From Streptomyces spiroverticillatus (GTDB taxonomy: Bacteria > Actinomycetota > Actinomycetes > Streptomycetales > Streptomycetaceae): a stretch of DNA of 64,000 bases. A model generated the notes under the pieces. It ran no database searches. It saw only the letters and a program-made list of their open reading frames with translations, and was not told the origin of the DNA. Made by a program: the position numbers and the translations under genes. The stretch's first letter is position 1, and every line of letters starts with the position of its first letter. Positions 42,664-51,197 of the stretch are shown here, piece by piece. Where the stretch lies: positions 169,038 to 233,037 of the forward strand of contig BMUX01000016.1 of the NCBI GenBank assembly GCA_014650415.1, in the 5' to 3' direction.

Positions 42664-42771
42664 GCTCATGTCAGGTCCGCCGGTACGGGCCGTCGTCCCG
42701 GGGCCTTCGGCAAGGGCCCTCGTCCCGGGGCCTTCGGTACGGGCCCTCATGTCAGGCTCCTGGACCGGCGG
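42664..42771. repeat. 27-bp tandem repeat array between mutY and PAP2 gene
   Basis: Four units of 27 bases at 42664, 42691, 42718 and 42745. The middle two are nearly identical (CGTCCCGGGGCCTTCGG core), the outer ones share parts (CTCATGTCAGG). Read on the minus strand this gives a nine-residue periodicity, but no gene there is supported. The PAP2 stop at 42747 lies in the last unit. Confidence 0.75.
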
Positions 42772-43373
42772 GCCGCACCGGGCCCCGCGAACCACACCAG
42801 CAGGCCCAGGCTCGACGCCCGCATCCACATGATCGCGCCCTGTGCCAGCCGCGCCGACACCCACACCAGCACCGCCGCCCCGATCCCGCCGAACAGCAGC
42901 CCGACCAGCACGTCGTGCGGGTAGTGCACGCCGACGAACACCCGCGAGAACGCCATCAGCACCGCCATCGGCGCGACGAACACCGCGAGCCGGGGCCAGG
43001 CCAGGATCAGCCCGGCCGCCGCCGCGCCCGCGATCACCGAGTGGTTGCTCGGGAACGACCAGTCGCCCACCGCGGGGCACTCCACCAGCGGCTTCGCCGC
43101 CCGCGCCACCGCCCGGCAGGGCCGGTCCTCGTTGATGAACGACTTCAGCAGCTCGCTCGCCACGTACATCACCCCGGTCGCCAGCGGCGCGAGCACCGCG
43201 ACCGCCACGGAGGCCGCGCTGTCGCCGCGCGAGCGCCACCACACGACGAGGAAGAGGCCGGCGAAGACCAGCAGCCCCAGCTCCGTCCATATCTCGGCGA
43301 GGAACTGGAACCAGCCGGGGGTGGAGTGCGCGAAGTTGAGGATGGCGCGGTAGAGCGCGCTGCTGGTTTCCAT
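42747..43373 (-). CDS. PAP2-superfamily membrane phosphatase
   Basis: 208 residues with about five membrane helices. The three motifs are KSFINEDRPC, PSNHSV and SRVFVGVHYPHD, with the catalytic His in the last. Members remove phosphate from phosphatidic acid, phosphatidylglycerol phosphate or undecaprenyl pyrophosphate, all envelope lipids. It is divergent from the secreted-protein gene at 43558. Confidence 0.93.
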   Translation of the reverse strand: METSSALYRAILNFAHSTPGWFQFLAEIWTELGLLVFAGLFLVVWWRSRGDSAASVAVAVLAPLATGVMYVASELLKSFINEDRPCRAVARAAKPLVECPAVGDWSFPSNHSVIAGAAAAGLILAWPRLAVFVAPMAVLMAFSRVFVGVHYPHDVLVGLLFGGIGAAVLVWVSARLAQGAIMWMRASSLGLLVWFAGPGAARRSRSLT

Positions 43374-43557
43374 GCCCCCAGACGTTACGGAATGGACGGG
43401 CGGCGTTCACAATCGCCGATCGTCGACTCCTGTGCGTGACGGAGCATGACGAAAGTCGTGTGCGGGATCGTCAGCCAGGATGATGATCGGCAAAAGTTGT
43501 CGCGACAGCGGCGGGTGGGGCAGGAGTTGGGGCCTCTTCTCTCGTAGAGTTCGGGCC

Positions 43558-44412
43558 GTGGGATCTCTGCGTAATCCAGTCGGGCCGCTCCCCTCCTCCA
43601 TTTACTGGCGACGGAGGGCCGTCGGGCTGTCCTTGCTGGCGCTGTTGGTGGTGCTGGTGCTGTGGATCGTGCTCTCCGGAGGGGGAGACGACGACAAGAA
43701 CGGCAAGGGCAAGGGAGGTCCCTCGCCCGCCGCCTCCATCACCCCGGGCCCGTCGGCCACGGGGCCCGTCGTACCGGGCGAGCCGGGCGGACGCGACCAG
43801 CCGGGGGACGCCAACGGGGGTGCGGACGGCGGGAGTACGGGGTCCGGGTCGGGTTCCGCGGGCTCCGGCTCCGCGGGTTCCGGTTCTGCGGGTTCCGGCT
43901 CCGCTGGTACGGGGACGGGCGGGGCCGGTGGTGGCGCCGGTGCGGGCGGTGCGGGCGGTGCGTCCGGGGCGGGAGGTGCCGGGGGCAGCGGGCAGCAGGT
44001 TCCGGCGAATTCCTCCTTGCCCAACTGTGCTGCGGGGGCCGTCGAGTTGACGCTCAGCGCGGTCAAGGTTCAGGTGCCGGTGGACGAGCCCGCGAAGTTC
44101 ATGGTGACCGCGAAGAACACGTCGGCGGCGGCCTGCAAGCTGGACCTCGGTCCCGAGGGCGCGGTCGTCACCGTGAAGAACGACTCCAGCGAGAAGGTCT
44201 GGTCCTCGAAGGACTGCGTCAAGGGCGCACGGAACGTCTTCTTCCAGCTTCCGGCGAAGGGGCAGGTCACGCAGGTCGTCACCTGGGACCGCAAGCCGAG
44301 CGACGCGGCGAAGTGCGACGTCCCGGCGGGCGGTCCGGTGGCGCCCGGCACCTATGTGGTGGAACTGGCCGGAGCCAAGTTCCCCGCCTCCGTCTCGCTC
44401 CAGAAGGACTGA
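43558..44412 (+). CDS. membrane-anchored extracytoplasmic protein with Gly/Ser-rich stalk
   Basis: 284 residues. Short basic N-terminus, one membrane helix (AVGLSLLALLVVLVLWIVLSGG), a long stalk rich in Gly, Ser and Ala with SGSA repeats (residues 90-160), and a C-terminal 130-residue beta domain with four Cys (PNCAAGAVELTLSAVKVQVPVDEPAKFMVTAKNTSAAACKLDLG...). The domain resembles an Ig-like or BsuPI-type fold; unverified. No Shine-Dalgarno site; TAGAGT lies seven bases before the GTG. Confidence 0.78.
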   Translation: MGSLRNPVGPLPSSIYWRRRAVGLSLLALLVVLVLWIVLSGGGDDDKNGKGKGGPSPAASITPGPSATGPVVPGEPGGRDQPGDANGGADGGSTGSGSGSAGSGSAGSGSAGSGSAGTGTGGAGGGAGAGGAGGASGAGGAGGSGQQVPANSSLPNCAAGAVELTLSAVKVQVPVDEPAKFMVTAKNTSAAACKLDLGPEGAVVTVKNDSSEKVWSSKDCVKGARNVFFQLPAKGQVTQVVTWDRKPSDAAKCDVPAGGPVAPGTYVVELAGAKFPASVSLQKD

Positions 44413-44434
44413 GTCCCGCCGGAAGGGCTGAACC

Positions 44435-44465
44435 CCTCCTGAAGGACTGAGATCCCTTCAGGAGG
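44435..44465. terminator. bidirectional terminator before disA
   Basis: Eleven-base perfect stem CCTCCTGAAGG (44435-44445) with its complement at 44455-44465 and a nine-base loop, between the convergent secreted-protein gene and disA. Confidence 0.85.
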
Positions 44466-44485
44466 ACTGACCCCGGGCCGTCCCG

Positions 44486-45625
44486 CTAGACGTACCGCTC
44501 CAGGATCGAGGACTCGGCCAGGCGGGACAGGCCCTCGCGGACCGAGCGGGCGCGGGCCTCGCCGACGCCGTCGACCGTCTGGAGGTCGTCCACGCTCGCG
44601 GCCAGCAGCTTCTGGAGCCCGCCGAAGTGCTCGACCAGGCGCTCGATGATCGCGCCCGGCAGGCGCGGCACCTTGGCCAGGAGGCGGTAGCCGCGCGGGG
44701 AGACCGCCGAGTCGAGGGTCTCCGGGGAGCCGCTGTAGCCCAGGGCGCGGGCCACGATGGGCAGTTCGAGCAGCTCGCTGTGGGAGAGGGCGTCCAGCTC
44801 GGTGAGGGCTTCGGCCACCGTGCGGGAGCGTTTCGCCGTGGGCTCGGGGACGTAGTCCCGTACGACCAGTTCGCGTTCCGGCTCGACGCCCGCGATCAGC
44901 TCGTCCAGCTGGAGCGAGAGCAGACGGCCGTCGGTGCCCAACTCGACGACGTACTCGGCGATTTCGGTGGCGATCCGGCGGACCATTTCGAGGCGCTGGG
45001 CTACCGCCGTCACGTCGCGGACCGTGACCAGGTCCTCGATCTCCAGGGCGGAGAGGGTGCCGGCGACCTCGTCCAGGCGGAGCTTGTAGCGCTCCAGGGT
45101 GGCCAGCGCCTGGTTGGCGCGGGAGAGGATCGCGGCCGACTCCTCCAGGACGCGGCGCTCGCCGTTCACGTACAGGGCGATCAGGCGCATCGACTGGGAG
45201 ACCGAGACGACGGGGAAGTGGCACTGCTTGGAGACGCGGTCCGCCGTGCGGTGGCGGGTGCCGGTCTCCTCGGTGGGGATGGAGGCGTCCGGCACCAGCT
45301 GCACGCCCGCGCGCAGGATCTTGGTGATGTCCTTGTCGAGGATGAGCGCGCCGTCGAGCTTGCACAGCTCGCGCAGACGGGTCGCGGTGAACTCGACGTC
45401 CAGCACGAAGCCGCCCGTGCACATCGACTCGACGGTCTTGTCCATGCCGAGGACGATCAGCCCGCCGGTGTTGCCGCGCAGGATGCGCTCCAGGCCGTCG
45501 CGGAGGGCCTGCCCGGGGGCGACGGCGCTCAGCGAGGCACGGATCTGGGCCTCGTTGCCAGAGCCGGAGTTGCTGGAGCCTCCGCCGGACTTTCCGGGTG
45601 ATGAGGCCCGGTCGTTGGCTGCCAC
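44486..45625 (-). CDS. disA: DNA integrity scanning diadenylate cyclase
   Basis: 379 residues. Makes c-di-AMP from two ATP. The N-terminal DAC domain has LDGALILD (DGA motif) and EETGTRHRTAD (RHR motif), both catalytic. A long helical spine follows, and the C-terminal helix-hairpin-helix domain (LLAKVPRLPGAIIERLVEHFGGLQKLLAASVDDLQTVDGVGEARARSVREGL) binds branched DNA. It lies 102 bases after radA, whose product regulates DisA in Bacillus. N-terminal 20 residues are Gly/Ser-rich. Confidence 0.96.
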   Translation of the reverse strand: MAANDRASSPGKSGGGSSNSGSGNEAQIRASLSAVAPGQALRDGLERILRGNTGGLIVLGMDKTVESMCTGGFVLDVEFTATRLRELCKLDGALILDKDITKILRAGVQLVPDASIPTEETGTRHRTADRVSKQCHFPVVSVSQSMRLIALYVNGERRVLEESAAILSRANQALATLERYKLRLDEVAGTLSALEIEDLVTVRDVTAVAQRLEMVRRIATEIAEYVVELGTDGRLLSLQLDELIAGVEPERELVVRDYVPEPTAKRSRTVAEALTELDALSHSELLELPIVARALGYSGSPETLDSAVSPRGYRLLAKVPRLPGAIIERLVEHFGGLQKLLAASVDDLQTVDGVGEARARSVREGLSRLAESSILERYV

Positions 45626-45727
45626 TGCACTCCTCCGGATACGGGGGTCACGGGTCGGGGCCGCCCCTGGCAGGGGCGGTCAACTTCGCCTCGCGTACGC
45701 GGTGGACAGGCGAGACCAGGGCAAAGT

Positions 45728-47140
45728 CTACCGGCGCTCCTCCTCGCTCCGTGGGGCCTGTGCGCGAGACCGGCGCGGAAGGGCCAGCAGAGCGGCTCCC
45801 ATGTCGGCGACTTCGGTCACCTTCATGCCCGCCGGAACCTTGCCCGGATCGGTCGGGACCAGGGCATGGGTGAAGCCGAGGCGGTGGGCTTCGGCCAGGC
45901 GCCGCTGGACGCCGGTGACCCGGCGGATCTCCCCGGCCAGACCCACTTCGCCGATCGCGACCAGGTTCTTGGGGAGCGGGGTGTCGGACGCGGCGGAGGC
46001 CAGGGCGAGGGCGACGGCCAGGTCGGAGGCGGGCTCGGTCAGCTTCACGCCGCCCACCGTCGCGCAGTAGATGTCGCGCTTGCCGAGCGCGCTGATCTTC
46101 CCGCGCTGCTCCAGCACCGCCAGCATCATCGAGACGCGGGAGGTCTCCAGGCCGGAGGTGGTGCGCCGGGGGGAGGGGATCTGCGAGTCGACCGTGAGCG
46201 CCTGGACCTCGGTGACCAGGGGGCGGCGGCCCTCCAGGGTGACCGTCAGACAGGTGCCGGGGACGGCGACGTCGCGGCGGGTGAGGAAGAGGCCGGAGGG
46301 GTCGGCGAGGCCCGTGATGCCCTCGTCGTGCAGCTCGAAGCAGCCGACCTCGTCGGTGGCCCCGTACCGGTTCTTGACGCCCCGGACCAGGCGGAGGCGG
46401 GCGTGCCGGTCGCCCTCGAAGGACAGGACGACGTCGACCAGGTGCTCCAGCAGGCGGGGGCCCGCGATATTGCCGTCCTTGGTGACGTGGCCGACGAGCA
46501 GGGTCGCCATGCCGCGTTCCTTGGAGGCCCGGATGAGGGCCGCCGTGACCTCCCTGATCTGGGCCACGCCGCCGGGCGCGCCGTCGAGCTCGGCGGAGGC
46601 GACGGTCTGCACGGAGTCGAGGATGAGGAGGGTGGGCTTGACCGCGTCGAGGTGGCCCAGCACGGCGGCGAGGTCGGTCTCGGCCGCCAGGTAGAGGTGG
46701 TCGCTGACCGCCTTGATCCGGTCCGCGCGCAGCCGGACCTGGCTCGCGGACTCCTCCGCCGTGACGTACAGCGTGCGGTGCTCGTCGTCGGCGGCCTTCG
46801 CGGCGACGTCGAGCAGCAGCGTCGACTTGCCGACGCCCGGCTCGCCCGCCACCAGGACCACCGCGCCGGGCACCAGCCCGCCGCCGAGCACCCGGTCCAG
46901 CTCGGGCACGCCGGTGGAGCGGGCGGTGGCGGTGCGGACGTCGACCTGGCCGATGGGGAGCGCGGCCGTGGAGACCCGGCCGGCCGCGGTCGTACGGACC
47001 GCGGGCGCGCCGCCGTACTCCTCGACCGTGCCCCAGGCCTGGCACTCGGGGCAGCGGCCGAGCCACTTGACGGCCGTCCAGCCGCATTCGGTGCAGCGGT
47101 AGGACGGCCGGTCCTTCGCGGATTTCGTACGGGCAGCCAT
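45728..47140 (-). CDS. radA: DNA repair protein RadA/Sms
   Basis: 470 residues. N-terminal zinc finger (YRCTECGWTAVKWLGRCPECQAWGT), Walker A GEPGVGKSTL near residue 105, Walker B LLILDSVQ, the RadA-specific KNRYG motif (VKNRYGATDEVGCF), and a C-terminal Lon-like domain (KRDIYCATVGGVKLTEPASDLAVALALASAASD). RadA is a helicase acting on recombination intermediates. It probably shares a transcript with disA. Confidence 0.96.
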   Translation of the reverse strand: MAARTKSAKDRPSYRCTECGWTAVKWLGRCPECQAWGTVEEYGGAPAVRTTAAGRVSTAALPIGQVDVRTATARSTGVPELDRVLGGGLVPGAVVLVAGEPGVGKSTLLLDVAAKAADDEHRTLYVTAEESASQVRLRADRIKAVSDHLYLAAETDLAAVLGHLDAVKPTLLILDSVQTVASAELDGAPGGVAQIREVTAALIRASKERGMATLLVGHVTKDGNIAGPRLLEHLVDVVLSFEGDRHARLRLVRGVKNRYGATDEVGCFELHDEGITGLADPSGLFLTRRDVAVPGTCLTVTLEGRRPLVTEVQALTVDSQIPSPRRTTSGLETSRVSMMLAVLEQRGKISALGKRDIYCATVGGVKLTEPASDLAVALALASAASDTPLPKNLVAIGEVGLAGEIRRVTGVQRRLAEAHRLGFTHALVPTDPGKVPAGMKVTEVADMGAALLALPRRSRAQAPRSEEERR

Positions 47141-47338
47141 GGCGTCACCGTACAGAGGGGGTCTGACAATGCGCCCCGGGCACCGCCACGGGGTGTGAGG
47201 GCATAGGCCAGTGGTACGGGACAGAACATGGCGGAATGAGGGATTCCTGTCCCCTTTTGAGGGATCTGTTCACCCGTACGGATTAAAAGGGCTCAAGGGA
47301 AGCGAGGGGGCGGGCGTACCGCCCCTACGGTCGGCCGG

Positions 47339-49135
47339 GTGACGACCAGCAGGCGGGAGCAGAACCCCACGCGCCCCACACGCCCCACACCACCCACCGG
47401 TGCCGCCGGTGGCGCGGGCGCGTCCGGCGGCAGCACCGGCGCGCACCGGTCCCACCGGCGCGCCCCCCGCACGCTGACCCAGCGGCCCCCGAGCCGCTAC
47501 GAGCCGTACCTCGACGGCCTGTTCACCTACGCCCTGTCCGTCCTGCGCGACCACGACGTCGCGACCGCCGTGCTCGGTGACGTCCTGGCCCTCTCCGAGC
47601 GCAGCTTCTCGCGCAGCCCCGCCGGTGAACCGGAACGCCGGGCCTGGCTCTACGCCCTCGCCCGCTGGTCCTGCCTGCGCCGCCTCGCCGACGAGAAGCG
47701 CCGCCGCCAGGCCTCGCACGGCGGCCACCAGGCCCACCGCCCGCCCTCGGCCGTACCGGAACCGGAACTCCCCGTCGAGGAGAGCGTGGCGCGGGCCCGC
47801 CACGCCGACCTGGCCCGGCTCGCCTGGCCCGAGGCCGCCGGAACCTCGCCGGAGCAGCGGGAAGCCCTGGAACTGGCGGTACGCCACGGGCTCGGCGCCC
47901 GGCAGGTCGCGGCCGTGCTGGGCCTCGACTACCCGGCGGCCCGCGAACTCCTCGCCGCCGCGGCCTGCGAGGTCGAACGGACCCGGGCGGCGCTGCTGGT
48001 CGTCGAGAGCGGGGCCTGCCCCACCGTGACCCGGCTGACCGGGGACGACCAGGTGCTGCTCAGCACGGCCCTGCGCGCGGAGCTCGTACGACATGTGGAC
48101 GAGTGCCCCCTGTGCCGGCGGGCCGCCGAACGGGCCGGGGCGGGCGGGCCCTGGCCGGGCACCGGCGCGTCCCCGGGGCGGCTCCCGCTGGTCGAGGCGC
48201 CGCGCTCGGCCGCGTACATGGCGATGCTGCACGCACCGAGGGTGCCGCGCGGCGGCACACCGCGCTTCGACCGCGACGGCTTCCCGCTCGACCCCAAGGA
48301 CCGGGCGGCGCGGCGCGAACGGCTGCGGACCCGGGCCGTGACGACCACCGTGGTGGCCACCGTCGTGGCCGCGCCGGTGCTGGCGCTGTGGGCGGCGTAC
48401 CGGGCACCCGCCACGGGGGAGGGGCACCGGGGCGCGTCCGTCACCGCGAGCGAGGACGAAGGCGCGGTGGGCCGGCACGGCTCGCCTTACGAGAACGCGG
48501 GGAGCGCGCGGGGCAGGCCCGACAGCGGGGCGCGGGACGTCGCGGTGAAGGTGCTCACACCCGGGCGGACGGCGGCGCCCGGCGCGGGGCGGCTCGCGAT
48601 CACGGCGGAGTCGTCGGGCGGGGCGACCGTGGTGCGGCTGAGTGCGTCGGGGGATGCGGCGGTGACGTGGTCGATGTGGGCCAACGTGCCGTGGCTGCAC
48701 CTGAGTCGGGGGGCGGGGGTGCTGGCGCCGGGGGAGTCGGTGGCGGTGTACGTGATCGTGGACAGGGAGAAGGAACCCCGGGAGGCGTGGACGGCGCGGG
48801 TGGGGGTGGCGCCGTGCGGGGCGGTGGTGTCGGTGAGCGGGAGGGGGGCGGGGGCGTCGGTTCCGGTGCCGGGGTCGGGGGGCGGGGAGCCGACGGAGGG
48901 GCCGTCGGCGCTGCCCACCGGGCCGCCCACGCAGCCTCCGACCGTGCCGCCGACGGCACCCCCGACGCAGCCGCCGACCTCGCCGCCCACGGAGCAGCCC
49001 TCCACGCCACCGCCGAGCGCTCCGCCCACGGAGCCGACCGGAGAGCCTTCGTCGCCGGGGCCGACGGGGGAGCCCAGCCCATCTGCCCCGCCGTCGGAGC
49101 CGGTGCCCTCGGCGAGCGCGCAGCCGTCGCCCTAG
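47339..49135 (+). CDS. sigma-70-like / zinc-finger / transmembrane / BACON-like fusion protein
   Basis: 598 residues. Residues 50-125 resemble sigma region 2 (YLDGLFTYALSVLRDHDVATAVLGDVLALSERSF, RAWLYALARWSCLRRLADEKRRR). Residues 165-215 resemble region 4 (PEQREALELAVRHGLGARQVAAVLGLDYPAARELLAAA). A Zn-finger-like HVDECPLC follows, then a membrane helix (VTTTVVATVVAAPVLALWAAY) near residue 340, a BACON-like beta domain with WLHLSRGAGVLAPGESVAVYVIV, and a Pro/Thr-rich tail. The layout suggests sensing outside and regulation inside. Whether the sigma part still works is unknown. The GTG fits a leaderless start. Confidence 0.82.
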   Translation: MTTSRREQNPTRPTRPTPPTGAAGGAGASGGSTGAHRSHRRAPRTLTQRPPSRYEPYLDGLFTYALSVLRDHDVATAVLGDVLALSERSFSRSPAGEPERRAWLYALARWSCLRRLADEKRRRQASHGGHQAHRPPSAVPEPELPVEESVARARHADLARLAWPEAAGTSPEQREALELAVRHGLGARQVAAVLGLDYPAARELLAAAACEVERTRAALLVVESGACPTVTRLTGDDQVLLSTALRAELVRHVDECPLCRRAAERAGAGGPWPGTGASPGRLPLVEAPRSAAYMAMLHAPRVPRGGTPRFDRDGFPLDPKDRAARRERLRTRAVTTTVVATVVAAPVLALWAAYRAPATGEGHRGASVTASEDEGAVGRHGSPYENAGSARGRPDSGARDVAVKVLTPGRTAAPGAGRLAITAESSGGATVVRLSASGDAAVTWSMWANVPWLHLSRGAGVLAPGESVAVYVIVDREKEPREAWTARVGVAPCGAVVSVSGRGAGASVPVPGSGGGEPTEGPSALPTGPPTQPPTVPPTAPPTQPPTSPPTEQPSTPPPSAPPTEPTGEPSSPGPTGEPSPSAPPSEPVPSASAQPSP

Positions 49136-49229
49136 GCGGTCCCAGGGGTGCCCCCGGTGTCGCCCGGCCCGCTGGGGCGGGGGCTCTTTCGGGCCTTGCC
49201 CGGTGCTCCGGTTGCCTGCGGCGCTCGCC

Positions 49230-49319
49230 CCGGTCCCGCCCCTTCACCTAAACCCGCGGGGCAATGGACGGTTCCGTGCGGGTTCGTTGTGGCTGGTCGC
49301 GCAGTTCCCCGCGCCCCTA
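49230..49319 (+). repeat. dispersed GC-rich intergenic repeat (copy)
   Basis: About 90 bases: CCGCCCCTTCACCTAAACCC at 49238-49257 followed by GCGCAGTTCCCCGCGCCCCT at the right end (49299-49318). The same two blocks occur at 59313-59400 and inverted at 57943-58047. It lies between the BACON gene and the convergent gene, reaching the latter's stop codon. Confidence 0.8.
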
Positions 49320-50156
49320 TACCTCCGGGTCCGCCGGATGCGGGGCCACCAGGGGGAGTTGGGAGGCCAGGCGGGCCTCGCAGAGTTCCGCCAGCTTCGC
49401 GTAGCCACCTGCGCCCATCAGCTCCGTGAGCTCCGGGCGGTAGGAGACGTACACCGGGTCGCCCGCGCCGTGGGCGGAGGTCGCCGAGGTGCACCACCAG
49501 TGCAGGTCGTGGCCGCCCGGGCCCCAGCCGCGCCGGTCGTACTCGCCGATGGTGACCATCAGGATCTTCGTGTCGTCCGGGCGCTCGACCCAGTCGTACG
49601 TGCGGCGCACCGGCAGCTGCCAGCACACGTCCGGCTTCGTCTCCAGGGGTTCCTTGCCCTCGCGCAGGGCCAGGATGTGCAGGGAGCAGCCCGCCCCGCC
49701 CGCGAAGCCCGGACGGTTCTGGAAGATGCAGGAGCCCTCCCAGCGGCGCGTCTGGCGGTCGCCGTCCTCGTCCTGCTGGACCCAGCCGCCGTTCGGGCCC
49801 TTGACGCCCTTCGAGGTCTGCGCGACGTCGTGGAACTGCCAGATGTCGGGGGTGAGGCGCGCCACGTGGCCCGCGACCCGCTTCTCGTCGTCCTCGTCGG
49901 AGAAGTGCGCCCCGAGCGTGCAGCAGCCGTCGTCCGCGCGGCCCAGCTTGATGCCCTGGCAGCCGCTGCCGAAGATGCACGTCCACTTCGACGTCAGCCA
50001 GGTCAGGTCGCAGCGGAAGACCTGCTCCTCGTCCTCCGGGTCCGGGAACTCCACCCACGCACGGGCGAAGTCCAGACCCTGCTCGTCATCCACCGCCGCG
50101 CCCGCTTGCGATCGGTTCGTGGCTTTTCCCGGCTTCGCCTTTTTCGTCTTTGGCAC
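49317..50156 (-). CDS. conserved cysteine-rich protein, function unknown
   Basis: 279 residues, soluble. A basic head (PKTKKAKPGKATNRSQ), then FRCDLTWLTSKWTCIFGSGCQGIKLGRADDGCCTLGAHF: five Cys in 33 residues, looking like a metal or Fe-S site, followed by DDEKRVAGHVARLTPDIW and two further Cys (GSCIF, GAGCSLH). It is divergent from the Ppx/GppA gene. GTG start; TACCCT lies six bases upstream on the minus strand (50163-50168), suggesting a leaderless message. I do not recognise the family's biochemistry. Confidence 0.78.
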   Translation of the reverse strand: MPKTKKAKPGKATNRSQAGAAVDDEQGLDFARAWVEFPDPEDEEQVFRCDLTWLTSKWTCIFGSGCQGIKLGRADDGCCTLGAHFSDEDDEKRVAGHVARLTPDIWQFHDVAQTSKGVKGPNGGWVQQDEDGDRQTRRWEGSCIFQNRPGFAGGAGCSLHILALREGKEPLETKPDVCWQLPVRRTYDWVERPDDTKILMVTIGEYDRRGWGPGGHDLHWWCTSATSAHGAGDPVYVSYRPELTELMGAGGYAKLAELCEARLASQLPLVAPHPADPEV

Positions 50157-50210
50157 GGGGCAAGGGTAGGCGCAGGAACCTGTGCGCCGCGCCGCAGTAG
50201 CGTTCCGTAC

Positions 50211-51143
50211 ATGAGACTCGGAGTCCTCGACGTCGGTTCGAACACAGTGCACCTGCTCGTGGTGGACGCCCATCGCGGCGCCCGCCCCCTCCCCGCGCAC
50301 TCCTACAAGGAGGAGCTGCGCCTCGCGGAGCTGCTCGACGGGGACGGGGCGGTCGCCCCCGAAGGGATAAACCGGCTGGTCAGTACCGTCGGGCAGGCCA
50401 TGCAGGCCGCCGAGGACAAGGGGTGCGAGGAGGTCATCGCCTTCGCCACGTCCGCCGTGCGGGAGGCGAGCAACGCCGACCACGTCCTCGCGCGGGTGCG
50501 GGAGGAGACCGGCGTCGACCTGAAGGTGCTGTCGGGGGAGGACGAGGCCCGGCTCACCTTCCTCGCCGCCCGCCGCTGGTTCGGCTGGTCCGCCGGAAAG
50601 CTGCTGCTGCTCGACATCGGCGGCGGCTCGCTGGAGATCGCGTACGGCATCGACGAGGACCCGGACGCCGCCGTCAGCCTGCCGCTCGGCGCCGGCCGTC
50701 TCACCGCAGGCCACCTGCCCGGCGACCCGCCGGACGCCCAGGACGTGCGGGCCCTGCGCAAGCACGTACGGGCCGAAATCGCTCGTACGGTCGGGGAGTT
50801 CGCCCGCTTCGGGCCGCCGGACCACGTGGTGGCGACCTCGAAGACCTTCCGTCAGCTCGCCCGGATCGGCGGGGCCGCACGCTCGGCCGAAGGCCTGTAC
50901 GTACAACGTGATCTGAGTCGCAGTTCGCTCCAGGAATGGGTGCCGAAACTGGCCGCCATGACCGCCGAGCAGCGCACCCACCTGCCCGGCGTCTCCGCCG
51001 ACCGCGCGCCCCAACTGCTGGCGGGAGCCCTGGTCGCGGAGGGGGCGATGGACCTGTTCGAGGTGCCCGTGCTGGAGATCTGTCCGTGGGCGCTGCGGGA
51101 GGGCGTCATCCTGCGGCGGCTGGATCGGCTCGCTCCGTCCTGA
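50211..51143 (+). CDS. Ppx/GppA-type phosphatase
   Basis: 310 residues. ASKHA fold: LGVLDVGSNTVHLLVVDAH (phosphate 1 motif), FATSAVREASNADHVL, LLLLDIGGGSLEIAYG (phosphate 2), and the C-terminal EGVILRRLDRL. Members hydrolyse polyphosphate or pppGpp. It is the short form, about 300 residues, typical of actinobacteria. TAGCGT (50198-50203) lies seven bases before the ATG; no Shine-Dalgarno. Confidence 0.94.
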   Translation: MRLGVLDVGSNTVHLLVVDAHRGARPLPAHSYKEELRLAELLDGDGAVAPEGINRLVSTVGQAMQAAEDKGCEEVIAFATSAVREASNADHVLARVREETGVDLKVLSGEDEARLTFLAARRWFGWSAGKLLLLDIGGGSLEIAYGIDEDPDAAVSLPLGAGRLTAGHLPGDPPDAQDVRALRKHVRAEIARTVGEFARFGPPDHVVATSKTFRQLARIGGAARSAEGLYVQRDLSRSSLQEWVPKLAAMTAEQRTHLPGVSADRAPQLLAGALVAEGAMDLFEVPVLEICPWALREGVILRRLDRLAPS

Positions 51144-51197
51144 CGGTCCGGGCCCCTCGCCGTACCCCGGCGGGAGGAGGACCGTACGCTGTCCTTC

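Noticed and set aside
42664..42771. CRISPR-like array
   Set aside because: 27-bp units are contiguous without spacers and are diverged; there are no cas genes.
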